A stretch of DNA of 64,000 bases from Clostridium sp. (GCF_026168755.1 NZ_JAPFDR010000001.1:159476-223475), one strand, 5' to 3'. Numbered from the stretch's first letter, positions 1 through 7,740 are shown. The notes: generated by a model not told the origin, from the sequence alone. Numbers and translations: made by a program.

Positions 1-852
1 ATTATCAAAAAATCATTAGATTTAGGAATTAATTTTTTTGATACTGCAAATGTATACGGATTAGGAGCAAGTGAAGAGATTTTAGGAAAAGCTCTAAAAG
101 ATTATGCAAATCGTGATGAAATCGTAATAGCAACAAAAGTCAGTGGAGCTATGGGCGAGGGTCCTAATAGTTCAGGGTTATCTAGAAAGGCTATTATAAA
201 TGAGGTTGAAAAATCTTTAAATCGTTTAGGAGTTGATTATATTGATATTTTATATATTCATAGATGGGATTATGAAACACCTATTGAAGAAACAATGTGC
301 GCTCTTAATGATTTAGTGAGAGCTGGAAAAGTTCTTTACTTAGGAGCTTCATCTATGTATGCATGGCAGTTTGCAAAGGCTCAATATATAGCAGAAAAGA
401 ATGGATGGACAAAGTTTTCAGTTATGCAAGGACATTATAATTTATTATATAGGGAAGAGGAAAGAGAGATGAATCCCTTATGTAATGATATGGGAGTGGC
501 GTTAGTTCCATATAGTCCTTTAGCAGCCGGTCGTTTGACACGTGATTGGGAATCAGATTCAAAAAGATTTAAAGAAGATAATATTGCAAAAGGAAAATAC
601 GATGAAACTGAAGGGCAAGACAAAATTATTGTTCAAAGAGTTTCAGAAATTGCTAAAAAATATAATGCAACAAAATCACAAATTGCAGTTTCGTGGTTAT
701 GGAGAAAAGGGGTTACTGCACCTATTGTTGGAATAACAAAGGAAAAATATTTAGATGATTTTGTAGGGGCATTAGATATTAAATTAACTGATGAGGATAT
801 TAACTACTTAGAGGAAGCTTATGTACCACATAATATTGTTGGACATAAGTAA
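1..852 (+). CDS. Aldo/keto reductase, 5' end outside window
   Basis: The reading frame is open from base 1, so the gene starts before the window. The visible 283 residues carry the aldo/keto reductase pattern: FFDTANVYG and GxSEEILG near the start (cofactor and active-site Asp/Tyr), then VDYIDILYIHRWD, and SQIAVSWLW and APIVGITK late in the barrel. The family are NADPH-dependent carbonyl reductases of the cytosol; the substrate cannot be read from sequence. The closest resemblance is to the YajO/potassium-channel-beta-like branch. An inverted repeat, AGCAAATT at 862-869 with AATTTGCT at 913-920, lies between it and the next gene and may be a weak processing or termination hairpin. Confidence 0.9.
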   Translation: MIKKSLDLGINFFDTANVYGLGASEEILGKALKDYANRDEIVIATKVSGAMGEGPNSSGLSRKAIINEVEKSLNRLGVDYIDILYIHRWDYETPIEETMCALNDLVRAGKVLYLGASSMYAWQFAKAQYIAEKNGWTKFSVMQGHYNLLYREEEREMNPLCNDMGVALVPYSPLAAGRLTRDWESDSKRFKEDNIAKGKYDETEGQDKIIVQRVSEIAKKYNATKSQIAVSWLWRKGVTAPIVGITKEKYLDDFVGALDIKLTDEDINYLEEAYVPHNIVGHK

Positions 853-937
853 AAGTTATAAAGCAAATTAGAATATATAGAAAAATTATGGTAATATAAA
901 TGATATAGAATTAATTTGCTAAATTTAGGAGGGAAAA

Positions 938-1255
938 ATGAGTAATAATTTTAGTATTAATAAGGAATTTTTATTAAAAACAGCAAAAGATATACTAGAG
1001 TTTAATAGTCCTACAGGTTTTTGCTTTGAAATTATGGATAAGATAGAAGAGCTTGTTAAGGCTTTTAGATATAAGTTTGAAAGAAATAATAAGGGATGTG
1101 GAATAATTACAGTCCAAGGACAAAATAATGAAAAGACAGTTGGGCTTTGCGCTCATGTAGATACATTAGGAGCTATGGTTAGATCTATAACAGCAAATGG
1201 AACTTTAAAGTTAACTATACTTAAAGACAAGGTCATACAATCAAAAACAGCTTAA
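938..1255 (+). pseudogene. M42 family metallopeptidase, 5' part, split by the prophage
   Basis: This is the N-terminal quarter of an M42 (glutamyl/deblocking aminopeptidase, FrvX/YsdC-like) enzyme. The motif GLCAHVDTLGAM supplies the zinc-binding His and Asp. Host coding sequence runs to about codon 92 (ANGTLK). After that the frame continues into prophage DNA and stops at 1255 (TAA). The missing remainder, starting LGGPIVPTLDSEYC, lies 38 kb away at 39409-40182. Joining the halves at the shared TTAAAGTT gives an in-frame 346-residue protein, the normal length for the family. In the lysogen this fragment lacks the catalytic Glu and the second metal ligands, so it should be inactive. The start is supported by AGGAGGG 6 nt upstream. 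Confidence 0.85.
1205..1212. repeat. Putative attL core of the prophage
   Basis: TTAAAGTT occurs here and at 39409-39416, in the same codon phase of the split M42 gene (TTA AAG TT). The sequence before this copy is host-like and the sequence after it is foreign; the reverse holds at the right copy. The reconstructed empty site reads through as NGTLKFTILGGP. Large serine recombinases typically use short core identities like this one. The exact 2-bp crossover cannot be placed from sequence alone. Confidence 0.65.
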
Positions 1256-1261
1256 AATAAT

Positions 1262-1690
1262 AACTATGGCCTTGTAGAGAGGCAGTAAACTACTAAAAAG
1301 TTATAGGTTAGTATCGCCGATGCAGAAAGGATACCTCCGTACAATATACCTAGTCCTTACTTCTGGGTGTACGGGAAAGAGAGCGGTGACGGCTTAATGG
1401 TCTGGAGGAGGTTCTAGGAGTGTAGGCACTCGGGAACTATAGACATATAATTCGTAAGCACTATGGATAGAACTGTAGTGTAAAAAGTCTATAGGAAGAA
1501 ATTCGTAACAAGTAAGGTGTAATAAGTGAGGCGACCGAGGTTATACCTTCTATCCTACATTGCAGTTATTCCCTTACTGTTGTTAATTAGACAAGCCATC
1601 TTTTTAGCAATGGTAAGGGAATAACTGCGTCCATTCAGCTCCCTTAGTTGCCCTTCTATCCTACGCCTTCGGCAGTAAATTACAAGTCTT
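1262..1690 (+). ncRNA. Candidate large structured RNA at the left prophage end
   Basis: There is no credible gene here, and base composition is clearly richer in G+C than the surroundings. Several exact stems are visible. CCGTACA 1337-1343 pairs with TGTACGG 1378-1384. CTATAGAC 1437-1444 pairs with GTCTATAG 1487-1494 and encloses a CACTA/TAGTG hairpin. AAGGTGTAA pairs with TTATACCTT around 1525-1550. A perfect 16-bp stem joins 1562-1577 to 1613-1628. I infer a structured RNA transcribed rightward. Large phage RNAs such as ROOL and GOLLD are precedents, but I cannot assign a family. Confidence 0.5.
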
Positions 1691-1760
1691 TATTTTAAAA
1701 AGTTTATTAACTATAATTAAAGTAGTAAATTAATTAAAGTAAAGAAGAAGGTGAGAGAAT

Positions 1761-2018
1761 ATGGCTACCAAGCAAAAATACTATGCTATTAAAACTGGTA
1801 AAGGTGTTAAGGATAAAATAGTAACAAGCTGGTCAGAGTGTGAAGCTTTAGTTAAAGGCTATCCAAGCGTATATAAGTCATTCAAAAGTGAAGAAGAAGC
1901 TAAATTATATCTTGGATCAATAAAAGATACAGATAAGAAATTAGAAGAGAATAATAAAGCAATGGAATATAATAAAGCTAAGAAGAAAGGAACTGTATCC
2001 GTAGCAATTTTTTTTTAA
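1761..2018 (+). CDS. RNase H1 N-terminal (viroplasmin-like) domain protein, probably frameshifted
   Basis: The first ~55 residues (KYYAIKTGKGVKDKIVTSW ... VYKSFKSEEEAKLYL) match the caulimovirus VI/RNase HI N-terminal fold, a small domain that binds RNA-DNA hybrids or dsRNA; no nuclease domain follows. AAGAAGGTGAGAG precedes the ATG. The frame ends in a run of nine T at about 2009-2017. With one T fewer, the sequence reads on as FFKGVRIDKTIAEEFESKC and ends at 2130 with a ribbon-helix-helix-like tail (ILNELIKEWVD). The homopolymer is therefore either a real frameshift, a slippage site, or a sequencing miscount. Confidence 0.6.
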   Translation: MATKQKYYAIKTGKGVKDKIVTSWSECEALVKGYPSVYKSFKSEEEAKLYLGSIKDTDKKLEENNKAMEYNKAKKKGTVSVAIFF

Positions 2019-2130
2019 AGGTGTTAGAATAGATAAAACAATAGCAGAAGAGTTTGAAAGCAAATGCAATGATCTAAACATATCTAAAGAGAAGATATTA
2101 AATGAATTGATAAAAGAGTGGGTGGACTAG
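2019..2130 (+). pseudogene. Frame-shifted C-terminal tail of the preceding gene
   Basis: Read in the frame reached by removing one T from the nine-T run, this stretch encodes GVRIDKTIAEEF, NDLNISKEKILNELI and KEWVD and stops at 2130, just before a terminator. The pattern resembles the ribbon-helix-helix tails of small DNA-binding proteins. It has no start codon or ribosome binding site of its own, so it is best read as the lost end of the 1761 gene. Confidence 0.5.
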
Positions 2131-2147
2131 ACTCACTCTATTTTTTA
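2113..2147 (+). terminator. Rho-independent terminator
   Basis: AGAGTGGGT pairs with ACTCACTCT (9 bp, one G-U) and is followed by ATTTTTTATC. It overlaps the last codons of the frame-shifted tail, which supports 2130 as the original gene end. Confidence 0.7.
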
Positions 2148-2283
2148 TCAATAATATCTTTATGAAATTTATGGAGTTCTTCTAAGTTATTTTTAACATT
2201 TGCTAATAGCATATTAATTATTAATAATCCACCAATTATTAAAAAATAACACTAACAATTATATAAGTTAAAAATTCTATCAT
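2138..2283 (-). pseudogene. Small single-span membrane protein, interrupted at a homopolymer
   Basis: On the minus strand, GAGGTGATGTGA precedes an ATG (2283-2281) that opens MIEFLTYIIVSVIF and then stops. The stop falls in a run of six T (plus-strand A at 2241-2246). With a seventh T the frame reads LIIGGLLIINMLLANVKNN and ends at 2138, giving a 48-residue protein with one membrane span and a charged tail. The good ribosome site and coherent continuation suggest a real gene that is broken or miscalled by one base. Confidence 0.4.
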
Positions 2284-2360
2284 TCACATCACCTCGTGTA
2301 CAATTATTACCAAAATATGTTATAATAAACAAAATAAATTGAATAATAGAGGTGGAGAAA

Positions 2361-2555
2361 GTGCTAAAGAATAGATTAAAAGAAATACGTATGAAAGAAT
2401 ATATGATGAACCAAAAAGAGTTTGCAGAAATGTTAGGAATAAATCACACAACCTATTCTAAGATAGAAAATTATAAGAAAACAGTAAGCTTAGAGAATGC
2501 TTATTTAATAGCAGAGAAATTAAATAGAAAGATAGAGGATATTTGGTACAACTAG
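2361..2555 (+). CDS. Small XRE-family Cro-like DNA-binding regulator
   Basis: The 64-residue protein is essentially one HTH_3 domain: LKEIRMKEYMMNQKEFAEML, GINHTTYSKIENYKKTVSL, ENAYLIAEKLNRKIEDIW. Such single-domain proteins are typical phage regulators. I chose GTG at 2361 because GAGGTGG sits 7-12 nt upstream; the in-frame GTG at 2352 lies inside that ribosome site. The last codons form part of the following terminator. It is probably one of the lysogeny switch proteins, with its operator unknown. Confidence 0.75.
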   Translation: MLKNRLKEIRMKEYMMNQKEFAEMLGINHTTYSKIENYKKTVSLENAYLIAEKLNRKIEDIWYN

Positions 2556-2574
2556 CCAAGTATCCTTTTTTTGA
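2534..2574 (+). terminator. Terminator overlapping the end of the XRE gene
   Basis: AGGATA..TTGG pairs with CCAA..TATCCT and is followed by seven T. The 5' arm lies inside the last codons of the regulator. Confidence 0.7.
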
Positions 2575-2771
2575 TATTGAATTGATAGAAATATAAAAAA
2601 AAATTATATATCATGCAACTTTTATGATAGATGTACATATACATATACTATAGATAAGCAATAAGACAAGTATAAAGCTAATACAATAAGTGAAGATGTC
2701 GATTAGGATAATGATTTTTTTGATTAGCTAGTTATACAACAGTTTAGAGATAGAAGAATAGAGGTGAGGTT

Positions 2772-2921
2772 ATGGGTATAATTATCGGTGCATGGATTAT
2801 ATTTACTTTAATTGGTTGTGTTTTGTGTAGAAATACTAATAAGCTAAAAATTATGAGTTGCAGAAGTTTATTGAAGAGATATAAGAGATTAGATGATTCA
2901 GATAGTAAATCATTATTTTAA
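2772..2921 (+). CDS. Small membrane protein, 49 residues
   Basis: GAGGTGAGGTT precedes the ATG. The product begins with a hydrophobic span (GIIIGAWIIFTLIGCVL) followed by a basic cytosolic tail with KLKIM and LLKRYKRL. It ends 18 nt before the FtsK-like gene, so both are probably cotranscribed. I do not recognise a family. Confidence 0.5.
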   Translation: MGIIIGAWIIFTLIGCVLCRNTNKLKIMSCRSLLKRYKRLDDSDSKSLF

Positions 2922-2939
2922 GTAATAGGAGCCATAATA

Positions 2940-4277
2940 ATGCCTATAAGGGATGGAATAAAAATAGCTAAATTCGAGAAAAAGTGGATATCGTTAATGG
3001 CTAATTTGGGACTATACAATAAGTTAAAGCAAACTTATAGCCTTAACAAGACCAAAATTACTTCATATGGTTATAAATCATTAATATTGATAGTCGATGG
3101 ATTATCTTTAAGTAAATTAGAAACAAATAAAGAATATATTCAAGATTCTTTTGGTTGTATGTGTGTGTTTAATAAAGCTAAAAGAAGTAATCTTATTAAT
3201 GCTGAATTTATATTTAATACACCAATAAAGCTTAAATATTTACCTATAGATAAATTAAAACCTTGGGAGATTTATCTAGGAAACGATTATACAGGAAAAC
3301 CTATAATAATAGACTTAATTAAATATCCACATATTTTGATAACTGGAGGTACGAGATCTGGAAAATCTAAAATGACGGATTGTATACTAACTAATTTAAT
3401 CACTAATTGTAGAGAAAAAGACTTGGAGTTGTATTTATGCCAAGTAGCTAAAAGTGATTTAATTTTATATGAAGATGCTAAACAAACAAGAGCATTTGCA
3501 GACACATTAGATAAGACATTAACTGTATTACAGCATATAGAGAAAAAGATGAATGAAAGAAATGAACTAATTAAACCATATAGAAAAAAGGCAAAAGCAG
3601 ATAACTACATGGACTATAATAAGATAAATCCTATCGATAAATTAAGTACAGTATATGTTGTTTTCGATGAAATGAGTTCATTATTTAATGAAAAAGGATG
3701 TACTAAAGAAGATAAAGAAATTAAGCGAACAATAGTTGCAGGAGTAGAGAAAATAGCACAATATGGTGCAAGTTTAGGGGTATTCTTGATTTGTAGTTTA
3801 CAAAGACCAACAGCGGATAATCTTAGTAGTTTTATTAAATCCCAATGTACCTGTAGGATAAGTTTTAGGCAGAATAATAGTAAAAGTTCTGAAGTTGCAT
3901 TAGATGATCCTAATTTAGCATTGGGGTTAGAACAAATAGAATTTATATATTATACAAATAAATATAGTTATGGATTAGTTCCATTAGTAGATAACAAAGT
4001 CGTTTATAGCTTAATAAAAGAGTTTTTGGAGGATAGACATAGAGATTTATTCCGAGATATTGCATTAATGAAAAGAGGGTATAAAACTAAAGAAAAGGTC
4101 AAGGAAGTATTTCCTAGTCATATATATAGCAAAACCACAGAGGATATATTAAAAGAGAATATAGCACAGATAGAAGGGTATGTACCATATTGCCCATCTA
4201 GCAATGTGATTGTAATAGATAAAACAAATGTACCTACAATTACTGAGAAGCCTAAAAGGGGAAGGGAGAAGTTATAG
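2940..4277 (+). CDS. FtsK/SpoIIIE-type DNA-translocating ATPase
   Basis: The 445-residue protein has Walker A GGTRSGKS at residues ~136-143 and Walker B VYVVFDEMSSL at ~237-247, followed by QYGASLGVFLICSLQRPTAD, the sensor/arginine region typical of FtsK-HerA ATPases of plasmids and conjugative elements. There is no membrane segment. Proteins of this type move DNA during conjugation or support plasmid replication. It lies 6 nt upstream of a replication-relaxation-like gene, a pairing seen in plasmids and integrative elements rather than in lambdoid phages. A role in replication or transfer of the element is inferred. Confidence 0.8.
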   Translation: MPIRDGIKIAKFEKKWISLMANLGLYNKLKQTYSLNKTKITSYGYKSLILIVDGLSLSKLETNKEYIQDSFGCMCVFNKAKRSNLINAEFIFNTPIKLKYLPIDKLKPWEIYLGNDYTGKPIIIDLIKYPHILITGGTRSGKSKMTDCILTNLITNCREKDLELYLCQVAKSDLILYEDAKQTRAFADTLDKTLTVLQHIEKKMNERNELIKPYRKKAKADNYMDYNKINPIDKLSTVYVVFDEMSSLFNEKGCTKEDKEIKRTIVAGVEKIAQYGASLGVFLICSLQRPTADNLSSFIKSQCTCRISFRQNNSKSSEVALDDPNLALGLEQIEFIYYTNKYSYGLVPLVDNKVVYSLIKEFLEDRHRDLFRDIALMKRGYKTKEKVKEVFPSHIYSKTTEDILKENIAQIEGYVPYCPSSNVIVIDKTNVPTITEKPKRGREKL

Positions 4278-4283
4278 ATTTAT

Positions 4284-4871
4284 ATGATTACGGATAGAGA
4301 CCGAGAAATAATTAATTTTATTTATTCAATAGGATTTATTACTATAGAACAATGTGGAAAGATATTTTACTCAAATTCAAAGGTAAGCTATGATCTAGCT
4401 AGAAGAAGATTGAAGAAAATAGCTGAAGGTGGAGATTATATTAAGCGATTTACCAATGGTGAAACTAGGCAAATAATATATATACCAAAAGATAGTAGAT
4501 TAAAGAAACTATCCAAGCATGATATTTTAGTAATAGATTACTTAGCTGAATTGAAGTCGCTGGGAGTTGATATAGAAAAAATAGAAGTGGAGAAGGATCT
4601 TGGAGGAGTTATTCCAGATGCTTTAATTAGTTTTAGATTTGGTGGTTATAGATACTATCAATTATTAGAAGTACAGCTGAGACATGACTATGTAGATATT
4701 AATAGATTTAATAAAGTTGAGACCGACATCTTGTTGGCTACAAATAATGTATTACCATCAATTATTATCATTCAAAATACAAACAAAGACTACTCTAAAG
4801 ACAGTAAGACAGATATGCAGATAATACAGCTAAAAACATCCTTAGAAGATGTCGCTAAAGTGCTAATTTAA
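4284..4871 (+). CDS. Replication-relaxation family-like protein
   Basis: The 195-residue protein starts with a winged-helix segment (ITDRDREIINFIYSIGF, TIEQCGKIF) and continues with a basic wing. The second half holds a conserved-looking LLEVQLRHDYVDINRF segment, as in replication-relaxation proteins. The family is found with FtsK-like ATPases on plasmids and integrative elements and is thought to act in replication initiation. The start lies 6 nt after the ATPase stop, so the two form one operon. Assignment rests on pattern and context. Confidence 0.55.
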   Translation: MITDRDREIINFIYSIGFITIEQCGKIFYSNSKVSYDLARRRLKKIAEGGDYIKRFTNGETRQIIYIPKDSRLKKLSKHDILVIDYLAELKSLGVDIEKIEVEKDLGGVIPDALISFRFGGYRYYQLLEVQLRHDYVDINRFNKVETDILLATNNVLPSIIIIQNTNKDYSKDSKTDMQIIQLKTSLEDVAKVLI

Positions 4872-5284
4872 TATAGCTACGATGTTTGCGTCAAGCACGT
4901 TAAGATAGAGCAGGTATAAGCAAGCAATAGTGTAATTTTGTAGAATCTCGATGGGAGGGGTTATAGGGGGTGGATAAAACATCTCCCCCTTGGTACATAT
5001 CACGAAAGCTAAAATTTTGAGATATGCAAAAGGCAGATATAGTATCCATAGACAAGCTATATTTGGTAAATAGATGTAATTGCATTGGTAGTTTTTAGTG
5101 TATTGTATTGGCTTGTACAGGCTTATATGAGTGTTTGATATAAGGTGAAGTTTAGATACTTAGTCCTAATTTAGGATACCTATATAAGATGTATTGGTTA
5201 TATACAAGCACATTAAAAGCTACAAAGTGCAAATTATTATCTATTTAATTAAATATAAGAATTACACTAAAGGAGGCATATATT
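4872..5284. other. Non-coding region with hairpins, possible replication origin
   Basis: No gene is seen over 413 bp directly after the ATPase/replication pair. AGGGGG 4965-4970 pairs with CCCCCT 4985-4990 around a small GAT/ATC extension. TCCTAATTTAGGA, near 5161-5176, is a short inverted repeat. G-rich runs (GGGAGGGG, AGGGGG) stand out in AT-rich DNA. The position fits an origin for the upstream proteins, but that is inference; a structured RNA is an alternative. Confidence 0.3.
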
Positions 5285-5563
5285 ATGCACTTAGGACAAT
5301 TATTAAAAGAAACTATCTTATTTCTTATCACAATGAAAGTGATTTTTTTATTACTTCCTAAATGGCTAAAGATGACAATCAGAGGAATTACAAGACTTGT
5401 AATCATGTGTTTTAAGGAAGTAACACATTATGCAGAGAGAGCATTTAGAGATTATTACAAGCAAAATAAAAAGGCTATTCCTAAGAGCAAGGAACAACCT
5501 TTAAATGTGATCACAATTACTTATCCAAACGGTAAAGTTAAAGAATATCGTAAGGCTAAGTAA
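5285..5563 (+). CDS. Small membrane-associated protein, 92 residues
   Basis: AAAGGAGG lies 8 nt upstream of the ATG. The N-terminus (ETILFLITMKVIFLLLP) is a probable membrane span, followed by an amphipathic basic region and a soluble C-terminus ending in ITYPNGKVKEYRKAK. No family is recognised. It leads a group of three small membrane proteins that follow the plasmid-like ATPase and replication genes. Confidence 0.55.
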   Translation: MHLGQLLKETILFLITMKVIFLLLPKWLKMTIRGITRLVIMCFKEVTHYAERAFRDYYKQNKKAIPKSKEQPLNVITITYPNGKVKEYRKAK

Positions 5564-5646
5564 TAACTATAATGGATAGGGGAATATTCTCTTATCCTGT
5601 TAGTAGTATAACCAAGATATAAATAATTTATTCAAGGAGAATTAAT

Positions 5647-5835
5647 ATGAATGTTACAACTATAATTACAATGCTAGGAATTGGTGTAGGTAGTGCAGTT
5701 GCAGAAAAGGTACTTAATGCATTTGGTAAAGCAGATATGGCATCAATGATAAATATTGCTGGATTAACTGGTTTAGGGGCTACAGCAGTATATTTTATAG
5801 TAGATCTTATAGCTAAACTAGGTGCATTGCTATGA
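5647..5835 (+). CDS. SpoIIIAC-like small membrane protein
   Basis: The 62 residues have two hydrophobic segments around a polar hinge: MLGIGVGSAVAEKVLNAFGK, then ADMASMINIAGLTGLGATAV. The order GIG, AVxxxVL, xxGK, then a second helix resembles SpoIIIAC/SpoIIIAD, small proteins of the SpoIIIA-SpoIIQ sporulation channel. CAAGGAGA supports the start. The stop overlaps the start of the next, similarly built gene by 4 nt, so the pair is translationally coupled. Resemblance is by eye; a holin-like role is an alternative. Confidence 0.5.
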   Translation: MNVTTIITMLGIGVGSAVAEKVLNAFGKADMASMINIAGLTGLGATAVYFIVDLIAKLGALL

Positions 5836-6041
5836 TAGAATTAATAAAAGTTGCTACAGTAGGATATATAAGTCAAAAGGCACTAAGATGTTTTGCTAAA
5901 AAGGACTATGCAGATGTAATAGCTTTTTGTACATGGTGTGCTGTAGGAATAGAGTTATATAATATTATAATTACAGTTTGTACAGCAATAACAAAAAGTG
6001 AAATATTTTCATTATTCCAATTCTTATTTAGATTAGGATAA
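5832..6041 (+). CDS. Second small membrane protein coupled to the SpoIIIAC-like gene
   Basis: The 69-residue product starts MIELIKVATVGYISQKAL, then CFAKKDYADVIAFCTWCAVG, and has a second hydrophobic stretch. The layout (helix, FAKKDYAD hinge, helix) parallels its upstream neighbour, as SpoIIIAC and SpoIIIAD do in Bacillus. Its ATG lies within ATGATAG, overlapping the previous stop, which indicates coupled translation and probably a shared complex. Confidence 0.5.
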   Translation: MIELIKVATVGYISQKALRCFAKKDYADVIAFCTWCAVGIELYNIIITVCTAITKSEIFSLFQFLFRLG

Positions 6042-6049
6042 AAAGGGGT

Positions 6050-6795
6050 AGCAGAGTATTAGGTGTTTTTATAAAAACGTGTCGTAAAGATTCTTAACAT
6101 CCTATAAAAATTTTGGATGTAGTTTTTACGACTTCTAAGATGTCATTCGTCGTGAGGACGAGCATACCCACTTTATACGTATCCTTTAACGATAGTTCCA
6201 AAATGGACAGCCATAAGCATAATAACTAATAGTTGTATTTTACAAGTGTAAAGACTTTTACGGTTGACTTTTGGTAACGACTGCGAAAATTTCTTTCTGC
6301 ATGTAAAGTCCTTAAATAACATTACATTACTTTTTAGTTATGGTAAGATTTTTCCACCACCCTTACTTTAACTACGAGTGGTAGTAAAAATCTTACTATC
6401 AGTATTCTTCCTGGAGAAGATATTTGTTACCTTCACCGTGACGTCCCCCGATTTGGTGTCGTCACATCTTAGATGTGGAGAAAATCCCTACTTTTGGGGT
6501 TAACGAAGATTGGTAAACCTATAGGCAACTGGTCTTCATATGAAGGTCAGTTAACTGAAGTCTAGATTGGACTTGAGTCTGAAACTCAACCCAAAACGGT
6601 GCCGAGTTCATATAAATTAACAAAATGAATTGACAAGAAAAATGAAGAAAATAACCTTATCTAGTGCTTACGAGACAAGTACGTTGTTAGGTATTGACTA
6701 ACTCGGAAATATTTCGAGTTAAATTACACTAATAATAGATGTAAAGAGTATTCATACTTTTCGCTAAAGGGACAAAAATGTCACCTTAGAGAGTC
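6050..6795 (+). ncRNA. Candidate ~750-nt structured RNA
   Basis: No gene is present from 6042 to 6938. G+C is raised and perfect stems are dense. GTCGTAAA 6081-6088 pairs with TTTACGAC 6125-6132 and encloses ACATCC 6097-6102 with GGATGT 6115-6120. GTAAGATTTTT 6343-6353 pairs with AAAAATCTTAC 6386-6396 (11 bp) and encloses CCAC/GTGG. GTGACG 6438-6443 pairs with CGTCAC 6460-6465. AACTCG pairs with CGAGTT near 6702-6722. Size and prophage setting recall the GOLLD and ROOL classes; class membership cannot be shown here. Confidence 0.55.
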
Positions 6796-6938
6796 AATAT
6801 AAATTAATAAAATTGAGAAGTAAAAATAAGAGAAAAGAAGAGTAAATAAAAGAAAATAAAAGTATAATGAATATATTTACTTAAAATTAGAAAATATATA
6901 ATTGTGATTAAATACAAAAGATAAAAGGAGAGATTTTT

Positions 6939-7703
6939 ATGCCATGCAACGATTGTAGCATTAAATGTAAAGAAAGGTATACCAGTTGGTATAGCAAAAG
7001 GAAAGATTTTGACTGTATGCCTATTGGTCATGTTTTGCCTCATAATTATTTAATAGAGAACGATATCATATCTTTGGAGAAAAATGATGAGTTATTATTA
7101 AATTATATAATTAAAAATTGTTCGAATTTGGAGGAAGTATGCTATTTTGATATTACTATGGATATTATTTCTGGATTAGGAAAGTTAATGCATAGCCAAA
7201 ATGATATGATTAAATATTTAATTGATTATTTGTATTTATCTTTTGGTGATCCTAATAGTGAAGATAATATTATCAAAGATGAGTATTTTAAGAGAAGATT
7301 TAGTAAAATTAAAAAAGATAGTAAATATAAAAAAGGAGTTGTTAATGTTAGGACGGGGCAACAAGAATTGAAAAAGCAATTATTATACTTGTATGGAGAG
7401 TGTTGTATTTGTGGATTAGAAAATTCTAAGCTATTAGTAGCTAGTCATATAAAGCCATTAAAGGATTGTCTATTAGAAGAGAGTTATGATATTAGTAATT
7501 CATTATTATTATGTAGAACGCACGATGGATTATTTGATTCAGGATTAATTTCATTTGATGATGATGGAAAAGTTATAATATCTGAAAAATTAAGTACTAA
7601 AGACAGAGAAATAATACATATTGAGGATAGTATTAAAATAAATACAAAAGGAATAGATATAAAATACCTAAAATGGCATAGAGAAAATGTGTTTAATAAA
7701 TAA
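6939..7703 (+). CDS. HNH endonuclease-domain protein with Cys-rich N-terminus
   Basis: The C-terminal third is a clear HNH module: YGECCICG (metal-binding Cys pair), LLVASHIKPLKD (His of the HNH motif), NSLLLCRTHDGLFDSGLISF (Asn/His and the FDxGxI tail). This form is common in restriction-type and phage HNH proteins. The N-terminus (MPCNDCSIKC...) has several Cys and no family I recognise. AAAAGGAGAG precedes the ATG. It follows the structured RNA and ends at a bidirectional terminator, so it stands alone. Function may be defence or superinfection control rather than packaging, given its distance from the terminase. Confidence 0.75.
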   Translation: MPCNDCSIKCKERYTSWYSKRKDFDCMPIGHVLPHNYLIENDIISLEKNDELLLNYIIKNCSNLEEVCYFDITMDIISGLGKLMHSQNDMIKYLIDYLYLSFGDPNSEDNIIKDEYFKRRFSKIKKDSKYKKGVVNVRTGQQELKKQLLYLYGECCICGLENSKLLVASHIKPLKDCLLEESYDISNSLLLCRTHDGLFDSGLISFDDDGKVIISEKLSTKDREIIHIEDSIKINTKGIDIKYLKWHRENVFNK

Positions 7704-7707
7704 GAAA

Positions 7708-7740
7708 AGGGTTGGAACATTATTCCAACCCTCATTTTTT
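7708..7740. terminator. Bidirectional terminator
   Basis: AGGGTTGGAA pairs perfectly with TTCCAACCCT, flanked by A-rich and T-rich sequence. It separates the rightward HNH gene from the leftward regulator. Confidence 0.8.

Noticed and set aside
435..623. Minus-strand ORF inside the aldo/keto reductase gene, and similar antisense frames elsewhere.
   Set aside because: They lack ribosome sites, have low-complexity Ser/Leu/Ile-rich translations and lie opposite well-supported genes.
1262..1690. tRNA or rRNA fragment at the left prophage end.
   Set aside because: No cloverleaf, anticodon arm or conserved rRNA helix is visible; the integration site is the M42 gene, not a tRNA.
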